DNA of 64,000 bases from Archangium gephyra (GCF_001027285.1 NZ_CP011509.1:11060501-11124500); one strand, 5' to 3'; shown: positions 41,384 through 50,582, numbered from the stretch's first letter. Translations and numbers: made by a program. The notes: generated from the sequence alone by a model not told the origin.

Positions 41384-42388
41384 ATGGCGAATACGCGTAC
41401 GGTTACGGTCATCAATGGCGACGGCATCGGCCCCGAAGTGATGGCGGCCACCATCCGCGTCCTCGAGGCGCTCAAGGCTCCGCTCGAGTTCGAGTTCAAG
41501 GACGCGGGAGCCGAGGTCATCGCCAAGTACGGCACCAACCTGCCCCACGAGACGGTGGAGGCGGTGCTGCGCAGCGGCGTGGCGCTCAAGGGCCCCACGG
41601 GCACGGTGGTGGGCGGCGGCATGGCCTCGGCCAACGTGGGCCTGCGCAAGCGCCTGGACCTGTACTCCTCGCTGCGGCCCGTCAAGAGCGTGCCCGGCGT
41701 GAAGACGCGCTACGACAACGTGGACCTGGTGGTGGTGCGCGAGAACACCGAGTCGCTCTACGCCGGCCTCGAGCACATCATCGTCCCGGGCGTCGTCGAG
41801 TCGCTGAAGATCATCACCGAGAAGGCCTCCACGCGGATTGCCCGCTTCGCCTTCGAGTACGCCAAGAAGCACGGGCGCAAGAAGGTCACGAGCGTCCACA
41901 AGGCCAACATCATGAAGCTGTCGGATGGCCTCTTCCTCGACTGCACCCGCAAGGTGGGCCGGGAGTTCCCGGAGATCCAGTACGAGGAGGTCATCGTCGA
42001 CAACATGTGCATGCAGCTGGTGAAGGATCCGACGCGCTACGACGTGCTGGTGATGGAGAACCTGTACGGGGACATACTCAGCGACCTGTGCGCGGGTCTG
42101 GTGGGCGGCCTGGGCCTGGTGCCGGGCGCCAACATCGGCGAGCGCACGGCGATGTTCGAGGCGGTGCACGGCACGGCGCCGGACATCGCGGGCAAGGGCC
42201 TGGCCAACCCCACCGCGCTGATGATGTCGGCGGTGATGATGCTGGACTGGCTGGACATGCGGGACGAGGCGCGCAAGTTCGAGGGCGCGCTGGCCAAGGT
42301 GCACGGCGAGGGCAAGGTGCGCACGGGCGATCTGGCCGGCAGCGCCACCACCCGCGAGTTCACCGACGCCGTCATCTCGGCGCTGTAG
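41384..42388 (+). CDS. icd: Isocitrate dehydrogenase, NAD type (IDH/IPMDH family)
   Basis: 334 residues, the short form typical of NAD-dependent isocitrate or 3-isopropylmalate dehydrogenases. [15 protein letters not shown] starts the fold; [20 protein letters not shown] and [16 protein letters not shown] are the substrate-site segments; [16 protein letters not shown] carries the catalytic lysine; [20 protein letters not shown] is the family signature. The PVKSVPGV and [10 protein letters not shown] segments favour isocitrate over isopropylmalate. Role: 2-oxoglutarate formation in the citric acid cycle. The next gene is convergent, with a REP-like element between. Confidence 0.9.
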   Translation: MANTRTVTVINGDGIGPEVMAATIRVLEALKAPLEFEFKDAGAEVIAKYGTNLPHETVEAVLRSGVALKGPTGTVVGGGMASANVGLRKRLDLYSSLRPVKSVPGVKTRYDNVDLVVVRENTESLYAGLEHIIVPGVVESLKIITEKASTRIARFAFEYAKKHGRKKVTSVHKANIMKLSDGLFLDCTRKVGREFPEIQYEEVIVDNMCMQLVKDPTRYDVLVMENLYGDILSDLCAGLVGGLGLVPGANIGERTAMFEAVHGTAPDIAGKGLANPTALMMSAVMMLDWLDMRDEARKFEGALAKVHGEGKVRTGDLAGSATTREFTDAVISAL

Positions 42389-42424
42389 TCCGCGCCTCCG
42401 CTGTAGCCACACTTGCGGAAAACT

Positions 42425-42462
42425 CCCCTCTCCCACCGGGAGAGGGACGGGGTGAGGGTGTC
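42425..42462 (+). repeat. REP-like palindromic element, copy 4
   Basis: CCCCTCTCCC, ACC, GGGAGAGGG, then ACGGGGTGAGGGTGTC. It lies between the convergent ends of the isocitrate dehydrogenase and kelch lipoprotein genes. Confidence 0.85.
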
Positions 42463-42507
42463 GAGCCTCCCGGGCTCCACCCCCACCCCCGCGTCACCCT
42501 ACCTGGC

Positions 42508-44844
42508 TCACGGCAGGAACAGCTCGACGCTGTCGAGCGGGGAGCTGGTGGTCCAACCGCCCACCGCGAGCACGGCGCCGGACGCCAGCGGAACCATCGC
42601 GAAGGACTGGCGAGCGAGCCCCAGGGAGCCCACCGGCGACCACGTCCCCATCGCCGGATCGTACAGCTCGGCGGTGGCGAGGGTGCTGGTACCGCTCGAA
42701 TCATACCCACCCGCCACCAGCACCATGCCGGAGGCGAGCGTCACCGCCGCGCCATTGCTCCGGGACTCGCCGGTGCTCCCCGTGGGCGACCAGGAGTTCG
42801 TCGCCGGATCATACAGCTCCGCGTACCGGGGAGAGCCTTCCACGTCCGCCACCAGCACCTTGCCCGAGCGCAGCAGCGCCACCAGCGGCCGCGCGTGCGT
42901 GCGGTCCGGGAACAGCGTGCCCCAGGTGTCCGCCACCGGATCGTACAGCTCCATGAAGTGCGTGAAGGAGGTGCCGCCCGCGATCATCACCTTGCCGGAG
43001 GGCAGGGACTGCACCGAGACGCCATACCCACGCGACGTGAGCAGATAGCCGCCGAGCGACCAGGTGTTCGTCGCCGGGTCATACACCTCCGCGTCGGACA
43101 GCTCCCCCAGGGAACCGTTGCCCCCCACCACCAGCACCTTGCCGGACGGCAGCAGCGTGGCCGCGTGATAGGCGCGAGCCCGGCTCATGCTCGCCACGGG
43201 CGTCCAGGAGCCAGAAGCCGGGTCGTACAGCTCCGCGCTGGAGGAGATCGAGAAGCCCCAGCTGTAACCGCCCGCCACCAGCACCTTGCCGGACGCCAGC
43301 CGCGTGGCCGAGTGGTAGGTGCGGGGCATGTTCATGCTGCCCGTGCGGCGCCAGAGGCCCGTGACCGGGTCGTACAGCTCGGAGAGCGCGAGGACGTCCG
43401 AGGTGCCGTTGCCCCCCGCCACCAGCACCTGGCCGGACGCCAGGGTCGTGGCGGTATGGGAACCCCGGCGCGTGGCGAGCGTGCCCGTGGAAATCCAGGA
43501 GGACGCGGGGCAGGCCGGACCGGTGAGATTGAGGGAGAAGGTGGCGGGAGTGCTCAGCCCCGCCGTGTTCTTCACCGTGGCCACGACATGCGCGGTGGCC
43601 CCCGTCGAGGGCACGCAGGAGGGCGCCGTCCAGACGAGCTCGCTCGAGGCGACGCCCGACAGCGGAGTGCCGAGCGTGCCCCGGGCGGCGGCCCACGAGA
43701 AGGTCAGGGAGCCCCCCATGGGATCGCTCGCCGTCACGCGCAGGGTGACGTTGCCGCCAGTGGCCACGGTGGTAACGGACGAGGAGGTGCTGGAGATGCG
43801 GGGCGGGAAGCTCGGAGCGGGCTTGGTGCCCACGCACATGCGCAGGGTGCCCGTCGTCTGGCCTCCACGGCCATCGGTGACGGTGACGAAGAGCGGGCAC
43901 GACCCGCATCCATCCGACGAAGGCGGAAAGCCGAACTCCGAGACGGTGAAGGCCGCCGTGCGGGAGTTGGGATTCGTCCAGGAGCCGAGGCACGCCGCGC
44001 TCCACGAGTAGGAGAGCGTGTCCCCGTCCACATCGGAAGCGGTGGCCTCCGCGGTCGTCGTCTCGCCCGGAGCGATGAAGGAGGGCGCGGCGGTGATGCG
44101 CGTCACCCGCGGCCAGGAGTTGAGCGTGGCGCCCACCGAGGCGCTCCCGCCCACGCCAGCATCCGGCACGCTCCCGCCCTCCACGGTGAAGGTGATGGCG
44201 AGGGTGGCCGAGGCGCCGCGCGAGTCCGTCACCGTCACCGTCACCGTCGCGCTGCCCGCCAGCGCGGGCGCGGTCCACGTCGTCACGGTGCCGGTGGGGT
44301 TGTCGAAGCTGCCCGCCGAGGCCGTCCACGCGTAGGAGAGCGTGTCGCCGGTGTTGGGGTCCATCGCGGTGACCTGGAGCGCCACCGTGCCGCCCGCCGC
44401 CACGCGGTTGCTGGAGGCCACCAGCGAGGTGATGCGCGGCGCGTCGTTCTCGAACCCCGTGCCCGGGCTCGTCTCCTGGAGGGTGATGTTCACCACCGCC
44501 GTGGTGCCCGCGGTGATGGTGACGTTCGTGGCCTCGCCCGCGAAGAGCTTCCGGCCCGCGGTGTCGAAGGCCTCGGCGGTGAAGGTGCGGTTGGAGCCCA
44601 CCGGAATGGCCGTGAGGGTGCCGCTCCAGGTGCTGCCCGTCTTCACCAGGGTGGCGGTGAGCGGATCCATGTCCGAGGCCGTCACCGTCACCAGGACCCT
44701 GGACACCTCATCGGCGGTGACCGCCTCCACCATGGCCACGAGCTGCACGGAGCCCGTGGTGCTCACGGCGGGCGGAGTACACCCCGCTACCATCAGGACG
44801 GCCGCGGCGAGCCACAGCCAGCCCCTCTTCATCATCTGCGACAT
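42508..44844 (-). CDS. Secreted lipoprotein with Ig-like domains and a kelch propeller
   Basis: 778 residues. The signal peptide MSQMMKRGWLWLAAAVLMVAGC has a lipobox, so it should be membrane-anchored outside the cytoplasm. The first 400 residues contain several Ig/PKD-like domains (MDPNTGDTLSYAWTASAG, DVDGDTLSYSWSAACLG, SDPMGGSLTFSWAAARG). The last 350 residues hold six or more kelch repeats of the pattern ASGKVLVAGG ... AELYDPATNSW, forming a beta-propeller. Similar kelch-containing surface proteins are abundant in myxobacteria; ligands are unknown. ATG 44844 is chosen because it begins the signal peptide; a frame opening at 44883 adds a hydrophilic leader. Confidence 0.88.
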   Translation of the reverse strand: MSQMMKRGWLWLAAAVLMVAGCTPPAVSTTGSVQLVAMVEAVTADEVSRVLVTVTASDMDPLTATLVKTGSTWSGTLTAIPVGSNRTFTAEAFDTAGRKLFAGEATNVTITAGTTAVVNITLQETSPGTGFENDAPRITSLVASSNRVAAGGTVALQVTAMDPNTGDTLSYAWTASAGSFDNPTGTVTTWTAPALAGSATVTVTVTDSRGASATLAITFTVEGGSVPDAGVGGSASVGATLNSWPRVTRITAAPSFIAPGETTTAEATASDVDGDTLSYSWSAACLGSWTNPNSRTAAFTVSEFGFPPSSDGCGSCPLFVTVTDGRGGQTTGTLRMCVGTKPAPSFPPRISSTSSSVTTVATGGNVTLRVTASDPMGGSLTFSWAAARGTLGTPLSGVASSELVWTAPSCVPSTGATAHVVATVKNTAGLSTPATFSLNLTGPACPASSWISTGTLATRRGSHTATTLASGQVLVAGGNGTSDVLALSELYDPVTGLWRRTGSMNMPRTYHSATRLASGKVLVAGGYSWGFSISSSAELYDPASGSWTPVASMSRARAYHAATLLPSGKVLVVGGNGSLGELSDAEVYDPATNTWSLGGYLLTSRGYGVSVQSLPSGKVMIAGGTSFTHFMELYDPVADTWGTLFPDRTHARPLVALLRSGKVLVADVEGSPRYAELYDPATNSWSPTGSTGESRSNGAAVTLASGMVLVAGGYDSSGTSTLATAELYDPAMGTWSPVGSLGLARQSFAMVPLASGAVLAVGGWTTSSPLDSVELFLP

Positions 44845-44943
44845 GTGGAAAGTCCCCCTCGGGAGCGACTCGCGCCGGAACAAGGCGGCGCGACGCCGTC
44901 ACATTACACGGGGAACCCCGTTCCACGTCAGGGGGGCGACTGG

Positions 44944-45012
44944 CTCACCCCACCGTGACGCGGCGCACGCCGCGGGCCTCCAGGAGCGCGGGGAGGCGCT
45001 CGCGCTGGTCTC
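44944..45012 (-). repeat. Left 69-bp direct repeat: duplicated 3' end of the SUI1 gene
   Basis: It encodes DQRERLPALLEARGVRRVTV, Gly and stop, exactly the C-terminus of the SUI1-like protein at 50178. The match to 50177-50245 covers 69 bases with two differences, both synonymous. It marks the left border of the low-GC island and resembles an attachment-site duplicate. Confidence 0.8.
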
Positions 45013-45044
45013 GACAGGCGGTCCGGCGCTGTCTGTCAGCGGCA

Positions 45045-48000
45045 TCAGACACCCTGTAGCGACTGGTCGGTCAGCTCAGCATCAAGCAAAGGCCTCAAGA
45101 TGAATAGCAACTGCTCGATCTGCGCATCCGTTAGCCACCACAAGTGGAAACGGGCCTCAGCCATGACATTGGCATTATCCCCACGGGCCGTAACAAAAAT
45201 CCCAGCCAGAACAGTCAACTCCTGGGGATCTGCCTCTTCTAACGCTGGAGTTGAAAACGCTTCAGGTACGAAGCCAAGCCGCAGGCCCGTCATCGGAGCC
45301 AACTCCGAAAGCCTACTAGCCACGTCCTGATGTGAACGCCCCAGCTCACTCGCTGCTCGGATCACATGCTGGGCATACACTGTTCCCTCAAGCAAGGGAG
45401 TGCTTCCATCCACATGTTCCGATAGCAACTGCCAATCCTCTTCCTCAAGCCCAAGCCCATCCAGCACTTCTGGCTTGAAACCAAGTTGCAGTCCCAGAAA
45501 TGGAGACAACTCCGACAGTCTACGCACCACTTCCTGTGGCAAGCGGTCCAACTCCCTCGCCGCTCCGATTACATCCAATACACTCACCGTGCCCTCAAAC
45601 CACAAATCGCTCGCCCCCAGGCCGCCCAAAATCAACTGCCAATCCTCTTCCTCAAGTTCAAGCCCATCCAGCATTTCTGGCTTGAAACCAAGTTGCAGTC
45701 CCAGAAGCGGAGCCAACTCCGAAAGTCTACGTGCCACTTCCTGTGGCAAGCGGTCCAAATCCCTCGCCGCCCCGAGCACATGAAACACATGCACGGTGTC
45801 TTCAAACCACAAATCGCTCGCCCCCAGGCCGTCCAAAATCAACTGCCAATCCTCTTCCTCAAGTTCAAGCCCATCCAGCATTTCTGGCTTGAAACCAAGT
45901 TGCAGTCCCAGAAGCGGAGCCAACTCCGAAAGTCTACGTGCCACTTCCTGTGGCAAGCGGTCCAACCCCCGCGCCGCCCCGAGCACATCCAATACACTCA
46001 CCGTGCCCTCAAACCGCAAATCGCTCGCCCCCAGGCCGTCCAAAATCAACTGCCAATCCTCTTCCTCAAGCTCAAGCCCATCCAGCGCTTCGGGCTTGAA
46101 CTCAAGTTGCAACTCCAGAAGCGGAGCCAACTCCGACAGTCTACGCGCCACTTTTTGAAGCGAATGATCCAGTTTACGAGCAGCATGAAGCACATGCAAT
46201 GCGTTCACCGCTCCCTCAAGCCAAGGCCCACGACCATCCAGGTTGCTAGAAAGAATTTTCAAATCCTCCGCCCGAATACCCATCATCAAACGACGAGCAT
46301 CCTCCCCGCGAAGGCTGATTTCAATTTCCACACCCAGAGGTCTATAACACTCCAACCGATCACACAAATCATCAAACGTATATCCCTGCAAAAGCGCAGA
46401 ACTCAAGAGTTCCACAAAACTTATTCTTGCACCCCGAAAAGTAAGTCTTTTTCTATACCCCACTCTGCCGCCCGGCACCCCCATATCTTCGACCACACAC
46501 ATAAGGAGGGTATCCCCTGGAGCAGCAAGCAAATGCGCGACCTCCTCAGCCCTAGCGAGTGGCAGTAACTTGCGAGTTTTGAGCAGACCGGCCTTTTCCA
46601 TAATCCCAATTCGCCAACGCTCAATCGAATTCATAGAAAAGCGGTCTTTGCCAAACAGAATCCGCTTTCGGCGCAGACGCTCTGCGACAAAATAGTCATC
46701 CCAGAAAAAGCACCCCACGTACTTCACCGCAATCTTCACTGCACTCTGGTATTCCAGCGGAACCATTGCATCCAAATCAACAAGCAACTTAAAAATTCGA
46801 GAAGCTATCTTCGGATAATGCTCTTCCAAGGCCCATAACAGCTTAAGGCTTAAGCCTGGCCACTTAGCTACACGCTCAATCCCATTTTCAAGTACGTGCT
46901 CTAGCCAATCCCTACTCCAAGACAAGATATGCCGACGGTCCACACTAAGTCGGGGATAGCGTTTACCATGGAGATTAATGGTCACCAATGGCAACGCAGT
47001 ATCCGTCACTATACCATCAACCAAAACACCACCTTCCCCTCCCTCTGCACTCAACCAGACGCCGGCATCATCGATCACCAAGTGGTCTGCCCCACGACTC
47101 AAAGCACTTGGTTCCCAAACCAAAACCGTTCCCAGTTCATCCTGTACTTCAGTCCTGAATTCGGCGACTTGCAATAGTCTACCAAGGATTTCACGAGCCG
47201 AAAGTTCGCGCCTTTGCCCCAAGTAAAGCCGAACGCGTGTGCCGCCATCAGGCAACTCTGAGCTCTCCTGCTCAGTGAGGCGGAACAGGCCGCTCGCACT
47301 AGAGATCCGAGCATTGAGGAGCAACCCCAGCCTGCCATCCCGCTGGAAGCGCCGGGTCGTGACTTGCAACTCGTCTGCGAGCATGAAGTAGCTCAAGACT
47401 CCAATGCCAAACTGGCTGTTCGGGTGTAGCTCTATGGGGGGGCTCAGTTTGCTCCAAGCCGCTCGCTCCTCTATGTACTCGGGCGTATGCACGAAACGCC
47501 GACCTGCCACCGCAAAGACCCGCTCCAAGTCGTACTCGCTCATACCGATACCGTTGTCAGTGCACTCGATGAACGGTCGACCTCCCTCGACCCCCTGCCG
47601 GAATGAGATCAGTCCCACGTATTGGCTCGGATCCCCCTTGTCGCGGCGGAGGAACTCTTGGCGCGCTCGGCGGTAGCGGCAGGCATCCAGCGCATTCTGA
47701 TACAGTTCCCGCAGCGCGAGGGTCGGGTCCCGATAGAGTTGCTCCCCCATTAACAGCTCGCGAATCCGGTCATGGTCTAGTCTGAAACGGACGTGGCGAG
47801 GGCGGTAGAGCAGGCTGCCATGTTCATCGGAAGCAGGTTGAACCTCCGCTGCCGACATGCGGGACGGCAGGCGTCGCAACGGAGCCAAAGTTTCGCCCGT
47901 GTTGCCCGCCGCCTTGTGGCGCACTTGGGCTAGCACTTCATCTGCCCGGGCTACCAGTTCCTTCAACACAAAATCGATGACTGGCTGATGACACAGCAAC

Positions 48001-50012
48001 GAGAGGACTTCTTCCTTCTCGCGCTGCTCCCAATGTGCCTCACGGAATGCTTGCCGGAGTTCCTCGACACGAAAGCTGGACTCAATGCCCACGTGGTCGA
48101 CCGCCACCTCATCCGCGAGACTCGGATCGAGCGCGCTCCACCCTGCAGCACACAGCAGGTACGCGAGGGCCGCGCGCCGCATCCGGAAGCCCCCCTCCAG
48201 CACTTCCTCGATTGGCTCCCTCGCCGGCCCCTCTTCTGCCTCTAGCAGATCCAATCCGGCGCCAATACAGCGCGAGAGGGTCGTCAGCCGACTCCACGTC
48301 AGTCCTGCCGCCCCCCGCCTCTTCATGAGCCCGCCGAGACTGAACTCAAGCTGCCGCAACCCAGTCGGCCACGGCGGAGGATTCCAGAGGGCTCCCATCC
48401 TGTCGAACGCGCGGTGCATCATCCAAAGAACAAGGCTCCGCCGCTCGGGACCCGCGAGCCGCTCAGCACGTCGGACGAGGTCAGGACGGGCCAAGTGGCT
48501 CTGTTCCAACGTGTTGCGCGGCTCGGTGGACGCACTCGTGTAGGTGAGGCGCTCGGGCTCAACCCCCACCATCCATTGCACACCACACGACCGCACCGCC
48601 TCACGTACGAACGGCGCAAGAACCAGCGCAAGCACCTCGACCGGGCTTAGGCAACCGGGCTGGTTCCCCACAAAACGCTCAAGACGTTCAAGGACCCGGA
48701 GCGGGTACTGGTCATCGCGCCATGGATCCTCCGCGAGGGCCACATCGGCCTCGCCCCAGGTCTTCCAGCAGACCTCCGCCATCTCTCCTGCCAATTGCCG
48801 CAGGGGTTTCAGGGCCGCGGCGTGGCCACTCGCGGTCTTCCAAAGGGTCGCGTCCTCAGCAGCCTCGCGCCAGGTCCGCGGGCCAGACACGACTTCAACG
48901 GGCGGTGCTTCGGGCACCTTCGCCGAGCCCTCTCGGCGCTGGATGCGGCGCTCCAGCGCCCTGGTGGGCGTATGGGAAAGGTCATCCTCCAACTCGTACG
49001 TGTAATCAGCCGTCAGTCTCCAGCTACCGTCCTGCAACTTGACGGCAAGGCGCGGCCAGAGCGTTAACAGCGCCTGCCCGTTGTCGTCGATGACCAGTCT
49101 CCCGGCAGTGTAGCCATGCTTGCGGCTGACGTCCTTGCCCGGGAGTTTCTCCAAGCCGAACAGCGACACCCCCTGCAGCAGGCGATGCTCCTTGCCAAAG
49201 CCCTGCCGGTGCTCTTGTGCGAAGGCCTCGTGGAGATGGCCGCAGATGTGCGCGACGAAGCGCTCACCTATAGCTATTTCTCCCTTATAGTGAGTCTGTG
49301 CCTCGGGGCTCAACCAATCAGGTGGGTGATGGGTGAGCAGGAAGGACAGCGTATTTTCGTTGAAGAAGTCAGGGGCCGAGCCGCCACACGACTTGTGGAG
49401 TTGCTGAACGTCCAACCACAGCTTCCTGTTGGAGTCGTCATCGACATCCAGGAAGGAGGAGTTGAGACCCACGAACCCGAATTGGATCCCGTCCTTCTCC
49501 AGCACGTAGGAGAACTCTCCTGGGAGGAGTCCCTTCTGCACGCCGTTTTGGGGCCGTAGCGGGCATCCCTCCCACCACTTCGTGTACTCAGCGAATGGGC
49601 TCTCCACAACCGAGAGGATCTGAGGGTCACCACTGAAGAGCCACTTGCGCAGGTCCTTCGAATCCCGCATGGCGCCAATGGTGGGTACTGCCTTGCTGCG
49701 ATCCAGATCATGGTTGCCGGGTACGCACAGGAGCACGGGCTCCTTCTCTTCCGGCCATTCCTCGCGGAAGACCTTCCAAATCTGCTCCAGTTCGGCCGTG
49801 AGTTGTTTGTACTGCGACTCCTTGCCGCTGAAGGCAAGGTCGCCGGTGAAGAGCACCACATCCCACGGTTCACCGAAGGCCTGTTTCTGGGCTCGCGCCA
49901 ACCTGCGCAGGTCCTTCAGGAACAGATCCTTCACGTTGGGCCAGAGCCCCTCGTCCTTTTGCCCGATGTGCCAATCCGTCAGGTGGAGCCAGTTGAGCGC
50001 GGTCACGCGCAC
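45045..50012 (-). CDS. Metallophosphoesterase - Hsp90-like ATPase - tandem-repeat protein
   Basis: 1655 residues from GTG 50012. (1) A calcineurin-like metallophosphoesterase, about 1-330, has every motif: D13-W-H15, G57-D58, GNHD (99-102), THH (227-229) and GHLH (258-261). (2) A helical region, about 340-740, matches nothing I know. (3) An Hsp90-type GHKL ATPase, about 745-1060, has N box ALRELYQNALDAC (Glu769, Asn773), G1 DNGIGM (819-824) and G2 FGIGVLSYF, then a middle-domain-like GKRYPRLSVDRR. (4) A further unassigned region. (5) Five 69-residue repeats, followed by a short C-terminal domain. Third-position GC falls markedly toward the 3' half. No membrane segment is seen. An effector nuclease or phosphatase gated by a chaperone-like ATPase and a repeat sensor is the inferred plan. 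Confidence 0.85.
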   Translation of the reverse strand: MRVTALNWLHLTDWHIGQKDEGLWPNVKDLFLKDLRRLARAQKQAFGEPWDVVLFTGDLAFSGKESQYKQLTAELEQIWKVFREEWPEEKEPVLLCVPGNHDLDRSKAVPTIGAMRDSKDLRKWLFSGDPQILSVVESPFAEYTKWWEGCPLRPQNGVQKGLLPGEFSYVLEKDGIQFGFVGLNSSFLDVDDDSNRKLWLDVQQLHKSCGGSAPDFFNENTLSFLLTHHPPDWLSPEAQTHYKGEIAIGERFVAHICGHLHEAFAQEHRQGFGKEHRLLQGVSLFGLEKLPGKDVSRKHGYTAGRLVIDDNGQALLTLWPRLAVKLQDGSWRLTADYTYELEDDLSHTPTRALERRIQRREGSAKVPEAPPVEVVSGPRTWREAAEDATLWKTASGHAAALKPLRQLAGEMAEVCWKTWGEADVALAEDPWRDDQYPLRVLERLERFVGNQPGCLSPVEVLALVLAPFVREAVRSCGVQWMVGVEPERLTYTSASTEPRNTLEQSHLARPDLVRRAERLAGPERRSLVLWMMHRAFDRMGALWNPPPWPTGLRQLEFSLGGLMKRRGAAGLTWSRLTTLSRCIGAGLDLLEAEEGPAREPIEEVLEGGFRMRRAALAYLLCAAGWSALDPSLADEVAVDHVGIESSFRVEELRQAFREAHWEQREKEEVLSLLCHQPVIDFVLKELVARADEVLAQVRHKAAGNTGETLAPLRRLPSRMSAAEVQPASDEHGSLLYRPRHVRFRLDHDRIRELLMGEQLYRDPTLALRELYQNALDACRYRRARQEFLRRDKGDPSQYVGLISFRQGVEGGRPFIECTDNGIGMSEYDLERVFAVAGRRFVHTPEYIEERAAWSKLSPPIELHPNSQFGIGVLSYFMLADELQVTTRRFQRDGRLGLLLNARISSASGLFRLTEQESSELPDGGTRVRLYLGQRRELSAREILGRLLQVAEFRTEVQDELGTVLVWEPSALSRGADHLVIDDAGVWLSAEGGEGGVLVDGIVTDTALPLVTINLHGKRYPRLSVDRRHILSWSRDWLEHVLENGIERVAKWPGLSLKLLWALEEHYPKIASRIFKLLVDLDAMVPLEYQSAVKIAVKYVGCFFWDDYFVAERLRRKRILFGKDRFSMNSIERWRIGIMEKAGLLKTRKLLPLARAEEVAHLLAAPGDTLLMCVVEDMGVPGGRVGYRKRLTFRGARISFVELLSSALLQGYTFDDLCDRLECYRPLGVEIEISLRGEDARRLMMGIRAEDLKILSSNLDGRGPWLEGAVNALHVLHAARKLDHSLQKVARRLSELAPLLELQLEFKPEALDGLELEEEDWQLILDGLGASDLRFEGTVSVLDVLGAARGLDRLPQEVARRLSELAPLLGLQLGFKPEMLDGLELEEEDWQLILDGLGASDLWFEDTVHVFHVLGAARDLDRLPQEVARRLSELAPLLGLQLGFKPEMLDGLELEEEDWQLILGGLGASDLWFEGTVSVLDVIGAARELDRLPQEVVRRLSELSPFLGLQLGFKPEVLDGLGLEEEDWQLLSEHVDGSTPLLEGTVYAQHVIRAASELGRSHQDVASRLSELAPMTGLRLGFVPEAFSTPALEEADPQELTVLAGIFVTARGDNANVMAEARFHLWWLTDAQIEQLLFILRPLLDAELTDQSLQGV
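45249..46283 (-). repeat. Five in-frame tandem 207-bp repeats inside the large gene
   Basis: Unit borders fall at 46283, 46076, 45869, 45662 and 45455 on the minus strand. The landmark CAACTGCCAATCCTCTTCCT recurs at exactly 207-base steps (45426, 45633, 45840, 46047). Each unit encodes 69 residues with LEEEDWQL near the start, then EVARRLSELAPLLGLQLGF and KPEMLD at the end. The three middle units are almost identical in DNA; the outer two have diverged. Confidence 0.92.
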
Positions 50013-50176
50013 AACCTACCAGCGCCGCGTACCACCCTCGCCGTGCATTCCAGAACGCGGGCTCCGGAACGGAGCAGTGATAAGCATCCACCAGCGATGT
50101 AGGAGAAGTCAGCACACCGCTGATGAGCGCTTACGCCTGAAGCCCGTTTCCAACGCTGGGAGCAGACCCCGGGGCC

Positions 50177-50245
50177 CTCACCCCACCGTGACGCGGCGCA
50201 CGCCTCGGGCTTCCAGGAGCGCGGGGAGGCGCTCGCGCTGGTCTC
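50177..50245 (-). repeat. Right 69-bp direct repeat: 3' end of the intact SUI1 gene
   Basis: This copy is still joined to the complete SUI1-like gene. Together with 44944-45012 it brackets the island carrying the large metallophosphoesterase/Hsp90-like gene. Confidence 0.8.
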
Positions 50246-50582
50246 CCTGCAGCACCAGGGTGTCCTCCTCCACGGTGCCACCGCAGCCCAGGCCCCCCTT
50301 GAGGGCCTTGAGCCACTTCTCCAGCTCGGCGGCGGGCAGCCCCAGCTGCTCCACCACCGTCACCTCCTTGCCACCCCGCCCCTTGCGCTCCATGCGCACC
50401 ACGGCGCGCGCGGGGCCCTTGGGCCCTTGGGGCCCTTGGGGCCCTTTGGGCTCTTCGGCCTTCACGGGCGCGGGAGCCGGCCCCGCGGGCAGCTCCTCGC
50501 GCTTGAGGCCGAGCGCGGCGAAGGGGTTGTGGAAGGGCGCCGCCGGAGCGGACGCCTCGGGCTTCTTGTCGCGCTTGCCCAT
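50178..50582 (-). CDS. SUI1/YciH-type translation initiation factor-like protein
   Basis: 134 residues. The C-terminal SUI1 domain (about 60-134) includes RKGRGGKEVTVVEQLGL, LKALKGGLGCGGTVEEDTLV and LQGDQRERLPALLE, as in E. coli YciH, a homologue of eukaryotic eIF1 that monitors start-codon selection. The N-terminal 55 residues are a low-complexity Ala/Pro/Lys tail containing a collagen-like run GPQGPQGPKGP. It starts 13 bases after the VKOR-DsbA gene and belongs to the cupin - VKOR/DsbA - SUI1 operon. Its last 21 codons are duplicated at 44944. Confidence 0.92.
   Translation of the reverse strand: MGKRDKKPEASAPAAPFHNPFAALGLKREELPAGPAPAPVKAEEPKGPQGPQGPKGPARAVVRMERKGRGGKEVTVVEQLGLPAAELEKWLKALKGGLGCGGTVEEDTLVLQGDQRERLPALLEARGVRRVTVG

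Noticed and set aside
42007-44958. A 983-codon plus-strand frame across the end of isocitrate dehydrogenase and opposite the kelch lipoprotein
   Set aside because: Composition of Gly/Arg/His with no recognisable domain; the minus-strand lipoprotein with kelch repeats explains the DNA.
45249-46283. A CRISPR-like array, from regular spacing of near-identical sequence
   Set aside because: The period is 207 bases, repeats are adjacent without spacers, and they are in frame inside a gene.
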